Virus record (IMG/VR): IMGVR_UViG_3300008459_000051
Coordinates: 1-57,875 of that record
Strand: one strand, 5' to 3'
From: a virus
DNA: 57,875 nucleotides
Shown here: one piece after another, positions 15,405 through 23,811 of the stretch
Layout: each line of letters begins with the position of its first letter
Numbering within the stretch: the first letter of the stretch is position 1
Program-made: the position numbers and the translations under genes
The notes under the pieces: model-generated
What the model saw: only the letters and a program-made list of their open reading frames with translations
The model's database searches: none
What the model was told of the DNA's origin: nothing

Positions 15405-16235
15405 TCACAGCTGGACGACGCCCGTAGGCACCGCCATCGCAACCGCAACCTGCTGTCCCGTGGTTCGCATCCGAACCTTCACGCCGATATTCAGCGTTCC
15501 AGCGGACGCAGCATACGACAAGCTGGCTTTAACTTCCGCGACTTCTGGCTCTTCTGCCACCTGCATCTCAATAGCCTTTGCCAGCTTGCGAAGATCCACC
15601 ACCGGCAGCGGCTCCTTCTCTCTCAGACCCACTCCGTACTTGGGCAGATGGAAGAAGTCGCCAGGCTTACTTACCACACGACGAATAATCAGCTTCTGGA
15701 GCAGCTCCGGTCCTGACTGCGTGACGTAATCGCCAGCAGAGGAGATCTGAAGCGTGCCGCCAACGTAGTCCTGAATGGCCGTCGGCTTGTTCGCCAGATC
15801 CGACAGGGCATAACCAGAAGCTGCCGTCCGAGTGTCATGCGTGGCGTCATTGGAGGCATAAGCCCCCTTGAACGTGGCGGACAGCGCAGGAAACGGCACG
15901 CTGTTGGAGTCCAGCAGGGTGCTGGTTGCCAACTGCATGTCCACCAGAGCCGATGCAAAACTCTGGAGGGTCAGGATGTTGTAGGTGAAGGCGTCGACCA
16001 TCTCGACCGCGATGGGCGTCAGCACCCGTCCCGTCGAGACAACCGTGATGCTCCACGTCGAGGGGTTCAGAGCATCCCCTGCGCCAGTGGATGCCAAGTG
16101 CAGCGGCTCCACAGACAGCACCACCTGCACCACGCGATCACTCACCGCAACGACGCGGGTGAACTCCATGGGAGGCGGCGGGGTTGCGTAGCCGTAAAGC
16201 CCTGTGCCGTAGGGCGCTATGCCGTAGCCACTCAC
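15405..16235 (-). CDS. Baseplate wedge protein with gp25-like C-terminus, 276 aa
   Basis: The GTG start overlaps the previous gene's TGA (GTGA). The N-terminus is Gly/Tyr-rich (MSGYGIAPYGTGLYGYATPP) followed by a beta domain. The C-terminal half has the gp25/GPW pattern: ELLQKLIIRRVVSKPGDFFH, KYGVGLREKEPLP, then KLAKAIEMQVAEEPEVAEV and beta strands. gp25-like proteins initiate sheath assembly at the baseplate. The extra N-terminal half makes it longer than typical gp25 (about 130 residues), so it is probably a fusion. Confidence 0.8.
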   Translation of the reverse strand: MSGYGIAPYGTGLYGYATPPPPMEFTRVVAVSDRVVQVVLSVEPLHLASTGAGDALNPSTWSITVVSTGRVLTPIAVEMVDAFTYNILTLQSFASALVDMQLATSTLLDSNSVPFPALSATFKGAYASNDATHDTRTAASGYALSDLANKPTAIQDYVGGTLQISSAGDYVTQSGPELLQKLIIRRVVSKPGDFFHLPKYGVGLREKEPLPVVDLRKLAKAIEMQVAEEPEVAEVKASLSYAASAGTLNIGVKVRMRTTGQQVAVAMAVPTGVVQL

Positions 16236-16933
16236 GATGCCACCACCTTGTCTGAAGCTGCGTCGATCTTGCCGGAAAGCTGGAGAGGGCCACCCAGCGC
16301 CGTCGCTGTTGTGCCGCCAACAAGCGTCAGCGCAACGCTTTGCGGGATGCCACCGGAAGGCGTGTAAGTGAATGTCACTAGCGGGCCAACGGCAGTGATT
16401 CCGAATGTCCCGTTCGCAGTGGTGTCATCCAGCCGAGCCACTCCCTTGGTGGCGCTCTCGCTCCCCAACTTCACCTTGCCGTCCTCGGCAGCGATCACCA
16501 CGTTGCCGGCCCCCTGCACGTTCAAGCGCAGGTTCTTGCCTGACTCAACGACAAGGGTCACGTCCTCGGGGTTATCTGCCACAGCCTGCGGAGGAGGATC
16601 TGCCGGCGACCACAGTCGCTGAGAGATCACCAGCCCCTGATCGGGATCACCTGAAGGGGCCAGCACCAGCACCTCATCATCAGCGTGCAGGGGCATGTAG
16701 AGGCCGAACCCGTTGCCAGCATAGGCAGCGCCCACCCGTGCCGTCTCTTGATCCCCAGAGGGCAGCAGCGTCACGTCCACCAGCACGTCCTGCTGTCCGT
16801 TTCGCATCTCCACATAGGGCTCGCTGGTCAGCACGCCATAGGAGATCCAGATGCGCGGATCAATCCCTGGGCGGCTGAGAGCGTTCGCCATGCGGGCCAT
16901 ATCGAACCCGGTTGTCACCCTTGAGCGCAGCAT
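16232..16933 (-). CDS. Baseplate spike / gpV-like protein, 233 aa
   Basis: The N-terminal half has an OB-fold-like region (IDPRIWISYGVLTSEPYVEM, VDVTLLPSGDQETARVG, GLYMPLHADDEVLVLAPSGD), matching phage baseplate assembly protein V. It also includes the typical PDQGLVISQRLWS segment. A short beta-prism repeat follows (SGKNLRLNVQGAGNVVIAAE), of the kind that forms the trimeric spike shaft. The C-terminal beta region may be the tip; no His-metal apex motif is obvious. It lies between hub and gp25-like genes. Confidence 0.78.
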   Translation of the reverse strand: MLRSRVTTGFDMARMANALSRPGIDPRIWISYGVLTSEPYVEMRNGQQDVLVDVTLLPSGDQETARVGAAYAGNGFGLYMPLHADDEVLVLAPSGDPDQGLVISQRLWSPADPPPQAVADNPEDVTLVVESGKNLRLNVQGAGNVVIAAEDGKVKLGSESATKGVARLDDTTANGTFGITAVGPLVTFTYTPSGGIPQSVALTLVGGTTATALGGPLQLSGKIDAASDKVVAS

Positions 16934-16935
16934 GG

Positions 16936-18822
16936 TTACTTCCTCGGCCTTGTGGAGGACACCACGTTCTTGATCCGCTGCTGCTGAGTTGCCAGCGGCG
17001 TCGGGCGGGTCACCCCGTTGCGGACCTCGACGTAGTTGTGGAAGTCAAACGCCACTGAGATGCCTGATCCAATGTCCCAATCCAGCTTCACGTTGTTCAC
17101 GCGAAACGTGTTCTGGATCTGAAGCAGATAGCCTCGACGGGTGGCCACCACGATGCGGGCCAAGTTCACATCTCCCATGCGCTGGGCAACTGCTTGGATC
17201 TCCTCTTCCAGAGACAGCTGATTCTGCTGCACCAAAGGAGCCACAGCAGGAGCACGAGCGGACAAGGGTCGCGCCTCAAACGCCAAGGTCATGCCGTCGC
17301 CAGGGCGAAGGCCCAGAAGGTCAGGATCTTCATTGCCAGCGCCAAAGGATGCCAGCGAACGGGTCTTGACCTTGCCCCCCATCTCGCCGCGCATGATCTC
17401 CTCGTACAGCTCCTCTGCAATAGCCTGAAGCTCCCGCTGATCCGTGATGCCCTTGACCTCAATAGTCAGCACCTCCTGATCGCCCTTCTTGCCCTTGGGC
17501 GGAAGGCCGGATCGAGCAGCCGCTTTGTTGTCCTTGGAGATCGCCTGAGTCAGATCAAAAGGCTCTGCCATTCCCGGCAGCTTGAAGTGCGGCTGGCGAT
17601 CCGTGGAGATTGCTTGCAGGAGGCGCCCAGAGCCTCGGGCGGTGCTGGAGGGGTTATAGGAGATCGCCCTCACCGCTCGCGGGGTGATGCCCGTGTACTT
17701 CCGCTCCAGCGTCATCTCTTCAATGCTGCGACCATAGACCAGCCTCCGAACGTTGATCGGCTTGGCCTCTCCAATGTCCCGAGGGCCATCATTAAACGGC
17801 GACGGGATGTACTGACTGTTCGACTCTGAGGGCAGGCGCTGCTGATCGTAAAGGGTGCGCGCAGGGCGAATATAGATACTGGGCATCAGTTGCGCGAGAG
17901 GCGGCGGACCTTTTCCGCTACCGCCCGTACCAGCCCGACGATCCGGCATGATCGCAAAGTAGGGAACCGCATGGACCAGATAGCAGTAGCGGGTCACAAG
18001 ATCCCAGAAGTTCAGCTTGCTGATGTCAGCACCAGGAGATGCCTTCACATTCTTGCCATTCGCCCCTCGACGCACCCGAGGGCGCTTCAAGACCAACTCA
18101 TCCAAGTTGTCGAGGCTGGGAATCACGCCATTCGGCCACTCGTAGTCCGCAGCGGGATAGGCTTGAATGCCTCCACGCCAAGGCAAGCAATCAATGATCT
18201 GCTGCACCACCTCATGGATAGGGCGCTTGAGATCTATGCCAGCCACCAGCTCCGGGGTGATCGGGGTGTTCAGGAACAGGCCGGTCATGTCGCGGCCTTC
18301 TATGGTCACCTCGCTGCCCCGTGCCGTGTGCGAAACATGCCAGCTATCCACCATGCCCTGAAGGACAAGGTTGCCCGGCTTTCGCAGGTTCCGTGTGAGC
18401 ATGCTGGTGCGCTCACCATTCGGGGGCTTGACCTGCGTGACTCCATCAGCCCAAGTGTTGGCCTCGATGGAGTCCATGTAGATCTCGACGCCCACCGAAC
18501 GGACAATGCGCGGATCTATCGGCAGATCCTTGTAGTCGAAGGTCAAGTTGAACTTGCCCGCCTGTCGATAAGCAGGGATCTCCACACTGGCCTTCTTCGG
18601 CACCCGTCCCGTGTAACCAACCCCGCTCTCGGTCTGCATGCCGCCAAGGATCTGCGCCACTGGCGAGGGGAGCGCCCCTACGAAGGTCTGATCGACTAGC
18701 GTGTTGACGTTGAAGTCCTGAATCCCCTGCTGCGTGAGAGTCAACGTCTCATCGAACCTGATGCGAAGGTTCACCACGCAGGAGGGGTAGTAGGTAGCTC
18801 CAAGCGGCACGCCAGTCGCCAT
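16936..18822 (-). CDS. Baseplate hub protein (gpD/gp27-like), 628 aa
   Basis: The N-terminal part contains phage hub-type beta domains, including VEIPAYRQAGKFNLTFDYKD and a segment starting GNLVLQGMVDSWHVSHTARG followed by VTIEGRDMTGLFLNTPI. The middle has IDLKRPIHEVVQQIIDCLP, the helical turn often seen in late-control D-like hub proteins. The C-terminal part has LRPGDGMTLAFEAR and a VATRRGYLLQIQNTFRVNNV segment. The ATG overlaps the previous stop (ATGA). The hub connects tail tube and spike. Confidence 0.75.
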   Translation of the reverse strand: MATGVPLGATYYPSCVVNLRIRFDETLTLTQQGIQDFNVNTLVDQTFVGALPSPVAQILGGMQTESGVGYTGRVPKKASVEIPAYRQAGKFNLTFDYKDLPIDPRIVRSVGVEIYMDSIEANTWADGVTQVKPPNGERTSMLTRNLRKPGNLVLQGMVDSWHVSHTARGSEVTIEGRDMTGLFLNTPITPELVAGIDLKRPIHEVVQQIIDCLPWRGGIQAYPAADYEWPNGVIPSLDNLDELVLKRPRVRRGANGKNVKASPGADISKLNFWDLVTRYCYLVHAVPYFAIMPDRRAGTGGSGKGPPPLAQLMPSIYIRPARTLYDQQRLPSESNSQYIPSPFNDGPRDIGEAKPINVRRLVYGRSIEEMTLERKYTGITPRAVRAISYNPSSTARGSGRLLQAISTDRQPHFKLPGMAEPFDLTQAISKDNKAAARSGLPPKGKKGDQEVLTIEVKGITDQRELQAIAEELYEEIMRGEMGGKVKTRSLASFGAGNEDPDLLGLRPGDGMTLAFEARPLSARAPAVAPLVQQNQLSLEEEIQAVAQRMGDVNLARIVVATRRGYLLQIQNTFRVNNVKLDWDIGSGISVAFDFHNYVEVRNGVTRPTPLATQQQRIKNVVSSTRPRK

Positions 18823-20009
18823 CAGTAGCTCCTGCTGGAAGCAAAGCCTGCCGGCCCGCCGTTGTTGCCCTGCTTAGGCACCCACACAAGATCACCAGCA
18901 TTCAGCTTGGAGGAAGCGAACCCGTTGAACTGCATGAGCTGCTGCCAGTTGTCCGGGGTGCCGTAGTAGCGGGTCGAGACATCGCGCAGGTCCATGTTCT
19001 GCGATGCCACAAAGGACGCCGAAAGCTCCTGCTGAAGCTGCTGCTCCAAGGCGTAGCGGGTCAAGGCGTTGTTGTAGCGCACGCTCTGGACTGCGTTGTT
19101 GAAGGACCGCTGCACGCTGTTGCCGGCGATCTGGATGCCCATGGGCGCATCATCCTGCATGCCCCACGCCCCGAACTCCACGCAGTCCGCCAAGGAGCGA
19201 TCTACAGCCGTGCCAAGAGTCTGAGAGGCAGAGACAACCAACCCACTGGCCGAGGCCGCTATTCGCCGCGCAGCGTCAAAGGGAGCCTGCGCGTAGGTCG
19301 CCACAGAGGATGTCGCGTTGTAGATGACTTCGGCAGCGCGAGTAGTTCCTTCATCAAACGCAGTTACGGACTGCAATAAGGTATTGCTAAACGTCAAACT
19401 CGCTTCTTGGAGCAGCTCAAACGCGGTGGCTGTGGCTGTGGAAACATTCTGAGCTTGTTGCAGCGCCTGCACCGCCTGATCTGCCAAGTTGGGGGCGTTC
19501 TGCTGGGCCGTAGGAACCACAGCCTCATTCTGAGAGAGGACCGAGAAGTCCATCTCCCATTCGCAGTCATGCACGTTGTTCCAGTGCTGCGTAAAGCTGG
19601 TGATGTGCCCAACCCGCTGCAACCCAGCCCAAGAGAGGGTGATCCTCCTGCCCATTCGGCGCATGTCGTCGACACGCTGCACAAGATCAGATACCGAGGC
19701 GATTGCCGCCGATGTGGTCAAGGTGCTCTGTATGGCTGCTCGCAACTGAGTAACTTCGGCCCCAATAAAGCGGGCCGCACCAGTGCCCTGAATGAACCGA
19801 TCCTTCCAGTAGCCACGAAGGGTAATCACACCCTCCTCTGGCCCAAGCATCTGAACCGTGGCCTCGGGATTGCCTGGATACCAAGTGAACTCGGCCCGCT
19901 GCTTTCCTGAGATGGTCAAGGGGCGATAAGGCAGCGCCCTCTCGCGCAACTCCAAGGTTACGCCCCCCTCTTCGATCAGCGAGAATGTAGATGCCTCTGA
20001 TTCAGCCAT
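18822..20009 (-). CDS. Tail/baseplate protein with C-terminal LysM-like domain, 395 aa
   Basis: The first 110 residues are beta-rich (GVTLELRERALPYRPLTISG, EGVITLRGYWKDRF). Helical segments follow (VQALQQAQNVSTATATAFEL). The last 60 residues read as a tail LysM-like module: NMDLRDVSTRYYGTPDNWQQ, then FASSKLNAGDLVWVP. This pattern is found in DNA-circulation/gp53-like baseplate proteins that lie between tape measure and hub genes. It is likely part of the inner baseplate that binds the tape measure. Confidence 0.7.
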   Translation of the reverse strand: MAESEASTFSLIEEGGVTLELRERALPYRPLTISGKQRAEFTWYPGNPEATVQMLGPEEGVITLRGYWKDRFIQGTGAARFIGAEVTQLRAAIQSTLTTSAAIASVSDLVQRVDDMRRMGRRITLSWAGLQRVGHITSFTQHWNNVHDCEWEMDFSVLSQNEAVVPTAQQNAPNLADQAVQALQQAQNVSTATATAFELLQEASLTFSNTLLQSVTAFDEGTTRAAEVIYNATSSVATYAQAPFDAARRIAASASGLVVSASQTLGTAVDRSLADCVEFGAWGMQDDAPMGIQIAGNSVQRSFNNAVQSVRYNNALTRYALEQQLQQELSASFVASQNMDLRDVSTRYYGTPDNWQQLMQFNGFASSKLNAGDLVWVPKQGNNGGPAGFASSRSY

Positions 20010-20021
20010 GACACTCTTTCG

Positions 20022-21863
20022 CTAGGGGGCAAACGTCGGAGTCATCTGCGACTGCATCTTCATCTCGCCCACACGGGCCAGATCCGTTGCGAACGCCACT
20101 GCTATCCGGTCAGGATCAAACCCTTCCGCAAAGGCTTGGTTGATGTCGAACCGGCTGTAGCGGAAGTCTTGGTAAACACTGCTGCGGTCTTTAGGCGCAC
20201 CCTCTCGCTTAGGAAGGCCACCTTCCGCCAAGATCTCTGGCTTGGTTTGTTTGCGCCACATCTCGCGAGCAAACGCGCCCTGTTCCATCAACCAGTTGAG
20301 TGGGCTGAACCCAAGCAGATCCTTACCTGCGCCCATCATAGATTTAGAAAATTGCTCTAGCCCAGGTATGGACGCCATCTTGGTGCCCACCCAGTTCATA
20401 AACTGCTGAGACTTTTCAAACAGCAGCTTAAACGCAATGACCACGCCGACAACAAGATTGCCTGCGCCTTCAGAGATCGCGTCCATGGCGTTCTTTATCA
20501 TTGGCATATCTAGGATCTTGGTCAGCTCGGTTGCCGCTATCTTCTGCGATTCAAAGAACTTGGCACCCTCCACGACAAACATCATGTCCCAAGCAGACTT
20601 GAGCGTGCCGAAAACAGAAACAGCATCACGCGCAGTTGCCGGGAGTGCGGCGCCGGCTTTGTTAACAGCCTCCATAGCAAGCCGCAGCCTGTCTGCCGAA
20701 GTTAACAACTTAGGGTCGCTCCACTGTCGCGACGTATAACCAGTAAACTGCTCCAAGAACTTATACATTGACGTAGTGGTACGAACATGCCCCTCAAGCA
20801 TCTCGACCATCTGTGTTGCCGCTACTCCTGGCGCTTTCCCTAGGTTGATGGCCAATGCAGAATACTTTGAGATGAAGTCAACAAACTGCTTCATGTCCTT
20901 CTGTCCGCCTGACAAGGCAGAAGGAAGTGTGCGCGAAAACACATCGATGTAGTCCTTGGCTTCACCCGGCAGTTTGGCGGCCAGTTCCACCATCTGTCCC
21001 ATCAACTTGCGGGAAAGATCTTCGGCTTTTGAATAGCTAGATTCAACGCCGCGAGTGAAAATAGAGCCGGCAATAGCTGCGGTTTGCTGCTCATACTGAG
21101 CGCCAAGGTCTGCAACCTTGCTGAAGAACCCAGTGGCCGCATTACGCGCCATGTCTAGGCCAGCCGTTACCAGATTGGCTGTGACTCCAGCGCCGACCAA
21201 AGTTCCAAAAATGCCGCTTTTTTTAGATTCGCGCTGTTCCTTCTCTTGTGCATTCTGCTTTTCTCGCTCAACACGACGAGTCTCCCGAATGGCGGCATCT
21301 GCCAACCGATGCTCAAGCGCAGTACGTTGAAGGGCCAAGCGCTCGGCGTGCATCCGCTCTCTTGCCATTGACGCTTCCTTGAAGCGTTCAGCGCGGGCGG
21401 TTTCACGAACAGCTGCGTCGGCTGCTCGGATTTGGGCGTTCTTATGCTTCTGCTCTGCAAGAATGGCAGAAGCGGAGGCCTTCTGAGCTGCTACAAGCTC
21501 TTCTTGGCGTGCCTTTTGTTGTGCTAACGCGGACTTCTCAGCGCCCTTAACAACCTCAAGCTGCGCTCGGTTTGCTGATCTTTGCTGCTCTAATGCGGAA
21601 GCATCAGCAGCCCGTTGCGTCTGAAGTAAAGAGCGCTCAACAGCTTTCTGAGCAGAGACGGCGGATTGTGCGCTCTCACTTGCAGCAGCCCCAATGCCGC
21701 CGCCGCCTCTGCCGCCTGCCGCTTTTCGCAATTTCTCAAGAGCCTGAGCTGCGTCGTGGGCATTAACTTCAATGCTGACAAGCTGCTCATTGACCTTTGA
21801 CAACCCAGGACTGAGGTTGTCCTTTAGCTCAAGGAACGTAGAAATTGTGACTTGATCGGCCAT
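20022..21863 (-). CDS. Tape measure protein, 613 aa
   Basis: The first 210 residues are a very long charged coiled coil (VERSLLQTQRAADASALEQQ through REKQNAQEKEQRESKKSG). Hydrophobic segments follow (GTLVGAGVTANLVTAGL near 220-240; SEGAGNLVVGVVIAFKLLF near 455-475). The C-terminus is polar. The position immediately after the G/GT chaperone genes is diagnostic for tape measure. At about 1.5 angstrom per residue the helix would set a tail near 90 nm (inference). It is released into the host membrane at infection. Confidence 0.88.
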   Translation of the reverse strand: MADQVTISTFLELKDNLSPGLSKVNEQLVSIEVNAHDAAQALEKLRKAAGGRGGGGIGAAASESAQSAVSAQKAVERSLLQTQRAADASALEQQRSANRAQLEVVKGAEKSALAQQKARQEELVAAQKASASAILAEQKHKNAQIRAADAAVRETARAERFKEASMARERMHAERLALQRTALEHRLADAAIRETRRVEREKQNAQEKEQRESKKSGIFGTLVGAGVTANLVTAGLDMARNAATGFFSKVADLGAQYEQQTAAIAGSIFTRGVESSYSKAEDLSRKLMGQMVELAAKLPGEAKDYIDVFSRTLPSALSGGQKDMKQFVDFISKYSALAINLGKAPGVAATQMVEMLEGHVRTTTSMYKFLEQFTGYTSRQWSDPKLLTSADRLRLAMEAVNKAGAALPATARDAVSVFGTLKSAWDMMFVVEGAKFFESQKIAATELTKILDMPMIKNAMDAISEGAGNLVVGVVIAFKLLFEKSQQFMNWVGTKMASIPGLEQFSKSMMGAGKDLLGFSPLNWLMEQGAFAREMWRKQTKPEILAEGGLPKREGAPKDRSSVYQDFRYSRFDINQAFAEGFDPDRIAVAFATDLARVGEMKMQSQMTPTFAP

Positions 21864-21874
21864 GTCTTGGTTCC

Positions 21875-22150
21875 TTAGCCCATGTCATGGGAAAACTTAC
21901 CTGCGTCGTTTTCCTCACTGACAATCTTTGCCACACTTCGGGCCAGCCGATCTAGCTCCCTTAAAGTCAGCCGCTTCAATTCACTGATCGGCTGGTTGCC
22001 ATAGCGGCCAACGTAGGCGATCTGATTCCAGATGCGGGACTCAACAGCCTCTGAGCGCTCATAGGCAGTCCCGATGTCACTCACACGAACTCCTAGAGTG
22101 TATCGGGACTGCCGTTTTGAGTTGCTTAGACGCTGGACGTGCGCGAGGCG
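21875..22150 (-). CDS. Tail assembly chaperone T domain, made as a G-T frameshift fusion
   Basis: This frame is open from the slippery site at 22150-22156 to the stop at 21875. A -1 slip in the upstream gene would append 91 residues to the first 115 of the G protein, giving a G-T fusion of about 206 residues. The region after the slip reads RLAHVQRLSNSKRQSRYTLG and continues into SDIGTAYERSEAVESRIWN. A GTG at 22084 could allow a separate 69-residue product. As in lambda and many long-tailed phages, the T domain probably recruits tail tube subunits to the tape measure. Confidence 0.75.
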   Translation of the reverse strand, partial: RLAHVQRLSNSKRQSRYTLGVRVSDIGTAYERSEAVESRIWNQIAYVGRYGNQPISELKRLTLRELDRLARSVAKIVSEENDAGKFSHDMG

Positions 22151-22494
22151 AAAAAATCCTCCACCTCGTCATCGTTTGCCAGGTTCAGCTTCACCCAAGC
22201 AGATGCCACAAGCGTGCGGACCTTGGGGTGCATTGAGGTCCAAGCAGCATCAACAGAGCCATCGCCAATGCGAACGGTCTCCCCGTTGATCTCCACGATA
22301 GACTGCTTGGCCATCTCCTGAGCCCGCTTGTCCGGTGCGCCCTTGCACCGAGCCTCTGCCTTCAGCTCCTCTTCAGCCGTGATCTCCACCATTCCGATGG
22401 AGCGAACCTCGCCAGGGACGCTGGCAGGCACGTTGAAGCGATGCACCACACGATCCTGCTGACCCAGACCCAACTTCTGCTCAAATGCGTTCAT
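22126..22494 (-). CDS. Tail assembly chaperone (G-like), 122 aa
   Basis: A small helical/beta protein (ITAEEELKAEARCKGAPDK, VDAAWTSMHPKVRTLVASAW) that sits between tail tube and tape measure, the invariable place of the first tail chaperone. Near the 3' end is T-TTT-TTC (minus strand, 22156-22150) in the reading phase needed for -1 slippage. The downstream frame is open from there. The unshifted product ends RTSSV seven codons after the slip site. It likely coats the tape measure protein during tail assembly. Confidence 0.8.
   Translation of the reverse strand: MNAFEQKLGLGQQDRVVHRFNVPASVPGEVRSIGMVEITAEEELKAEARCKGAPDKRAQEMAKQSIVEINGETVRIGDGSVDAAWTSMHPKVRTLVASAWVKLNLANDDEVEDFFASRTSSV
22150..22156 (-). 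promoter_or_regulatory. -1 ribosomal frameshift site, T TTT TTC
   Basis: Reading the G gene in phase, codons GAT TTT TTC give the heptamer T-TTT-TTC, a canonical X-XXY-YYZ slip sequence. The -1 frame after it has no stop until 21875. This supports programmed expression of a G-T fusion. No stable stimulatory structure was worked out. Confidence 0.75.
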
Positions 22495-22533
22495 GTTTGT
22501 TCCCCTGCGGATTGAGGATGGTTGACTTGCCTA

Positions 22534-22965
22534 CTAGCCAATGCGCTTGAAGTCCGAGCAGCTGCCCGAGATCTTGAAGGATGCGTAGTCAGAGCGGCTG
22601 CCGACGTTGAACGGCAGGTCCGCAAAGAACACATCCTTCAGCACGATGCGCGGGCGCTGCCCATTCGGGTACTGAAGCGTGGCTATGATGTTGATGACCG
22701 TTCCCGGCGTGCGGCGCTGGGCTCGATCCTTCACGGCCTCAAGGAATGCGAACACTCCCTCATCCTCGGTGTGAACTTCCAGCTCAACACCGCAGCCCTT
22801 GAAAATCTCGTCGAAACGGTTAGTGGTCTCGCCCAGATAGCCCTCTTCCACCTTGTCGAAGTTGGGCGTGATGCTGAAGTTCTTGACATCGGTCAGCGAG
22901 ATTTGCTGAGCGCCGTTAACCAGCACTGCCACAAAAATCTCCTGCCCCTTTAAACGCTGCGCCAT
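22534..22965 (-). CDS. Tail tube protein, 143 aa
   Basis: The sequence has the features of myovirus tube proteins (gp19/XkdM-like). An N-terminal strand block (IFVAVLVNGAQQISLTDVKN) is followed by FDKVEEGYLGETTNRFDEIF, the recurrent E-x-x-Y-L-G-E-T motif. A central helix (EGVFAFLEAVKDRAQRR) and C-terminal strands (VFFADLPFNVGSRSDYASF) follow. The size is typical. It is the first gene after a strong terminator and 16 kb downstream of the sheath gene, an unusual separation. Confidence 0.88.
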   Translation of the reverse strand: MAQRLKGQEIFVAVLVNGAQQISLTDVKNFSITPNFDKVEEGYLGETTNRFDEIFKGCGVELEVHTEDEGVFAFLEAVKDRAQRRTPGTVINIIATLQYPNGQRPRIVLKDVFFADLPFNVGSRSDYASFKISGSCSDFKRIG

Positions 22966-22976
22966 GACGAATCTCC

Positions 22977-23017
22977 ATAAAGCAAAAGCGCGCAGAGCCT
23001 CTCGGCATCCTGCGCGC
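22977..23017 (-). terminator. Rho-independent terminator upstream of the tail tube gene
   Basis: On the minus strand an 8-bp perfect stem GCGCGCAG (23017-23010) with CTGCGCGC (22995-22988) is followed at once by TTTTGCTTT. It lies only about 20 bases before the tube start codon. It should limit read-through from the fibre/lysin genes and implies either anti-termination or a separate promoter for the tube-tape measure-baseplate genes. No convincing promoter was found. Confidence 0.7.
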
Positions 23018-23019
23018 CC

Positions 23020-23239
23020 TATCCGTTCGCCCCGTGCGAACGTGTAGCGTGCGCCCTATTCGGGCATGGGGGCAAAGTACCCTTAGATAGCCCTCGGGTC
23101 AAGGGAGACAAGCGCACCGGAGGGCCGGCACGGGCAGGAAGGGGGTGCTGGAGGGAAGGGATGCACCAGCCCGCACTAGGCGAGAGGGGAGCGGCTTGGC
23201 TCGGGTGCGCTTGTCTATCTCCAGTCTAGTGCAACTCGC
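23020..23239. other. Intergenic region with a 12-bp inverted repeat
   Basis: No supported gene is present in these 220 bases. It contains a perfect 12-bp inverted repeat, GACAAGCGCACC (23107-23118) and GGTGCGCTTGTC (23204-23215), separated by 85 purine-rich bases on the plus strand. A smaller hairpin (CGTTCG...CGAACG) lies nearer the tube gene. The minus strand also shows a near-repeat ATAGGGCGC at two positions about 35 bases apart. It may hold a late control site or a small structured RNA. Confidence 0.5.
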
Positions 23240-23431
23240 TTACTTTTTCCCCTTCTTTGCCTTCCCGTACTTCCTCATGGTCTTCTCGTCTTGGCGCTTG
23301 TACTCAGGCAGCTTCTTGAGCTTGCTCTTCGGAGTCTCTGCCACGAACTTCTCGGCAGTACCTTCCGGCACCTCTCCGCGCTTCTGGGCTGCGAAGAGAA
23401 ATCTCATCTGAGCCTTCGACTTTAACGGCAC
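23240..23431 (-). CDS. Small basic phage protein, 63 aa
   Basis: The GTG start has AGGAG seven bases upstream and lies just after the previous stop. The opening PLKSKAQMRFLFAAQ followed by AEKFVAETPKSKLKKLP is a pattern I recognise from many small phage proteins of unknown function (P-x-S-x-x-Q-x-R-x-x-F-A...ETP). The C-terminus is very Lys-rich (KYGKAKKGKK), suggesting nucleic-acid binding or a packaged internal protein. It sits at the end of the small gene cluster after tRNA-Ala. Confidence 0.75.
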   Translation of the reverse strand: MPLKSKAQMRFLFAAQKRGEVPEGTAEKFVAETPKSKLKKLPEYKRQDEKTMRKYGKAKKGKK

Positions 23432-23440
23432 TTGGCGCTC

Positions 23441-23653
23441 CTACTGAATGGTGCTGGTCTCGTGGCCAAAGCACACGGCATCCAGCACAATGAAGCCATG
23501 CTCCCTCAAGAGCGGCGCATCGCATGATGCACACACCGGCTTGGGCTGGCAAAGGCAGTCACGCTCATCCACCTCATCCCAACGGTGCGTGTCCACGCCC
23601 CCGTTGTGAGCCCAGATGATCGTCTCGTTCTTATGGCAAGCAGCGCAACGCAT
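23441..23653 (-). CDS. Small zinc-finger-like protein, 70 aa
   Basis: The ATG has AGGA seven bases upstream. The protein has C-x2-C at residues 3-6 (CAAC), CLC near 34 and C-x2-C (CASC) near 41, with several His residues, so it probably binds zinc. No further family features are seen. It lies between tRNA-Ala and the small basic protein gene, in what looks like a cargo segment within the late region. Confidence 0.65.
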   Translation of the reverse strand: MRCAACHKNETIIWAHNGGVDTHRWDEVDERDCLCQPKPVCASCDAPLLREHGFIVLDAVCFGHETSTIQ

Positions 23654-23720
23654 GGGCGCATCCTAGTGCCAAAAAGATTAAGAGGCCACACGGGGTTAGC
23701 GTGTAGCCTCTTTACTCTAT

Positions 23721-23794
23721 TGGTGGAGCGAGCGGGATTTGAACCCGCAAAACCGCCGTGCAAGGGCAGCAGTTTACCGTTAGCTTATCGCCCC
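23721..23794 (-). tRNA. tRNA-Ala (anticodon TGC)
   Basis: On the minus strand the acceptor stem GGGGCGA pairs with TCGCTCC and includes a G3-U70 pair, the key identity element of alanine tRNAs. The anticodon arm is CTGCC-CTTGCAC-GGCGG with anticodon TGC (23762-23760). The T-arm is GCGGG-TTCAAAT-CCCGC, discriminator A, and CCA is encoded (23723-23721). The D-stem has one mismatch. It reads GCA codons and others by wobble. It is located among late genes, immediately after the endolysin gene. Confidence 0.93.
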
Positions 23795-23811
23795 AAGTTG
23801 TCCAAATGCTT

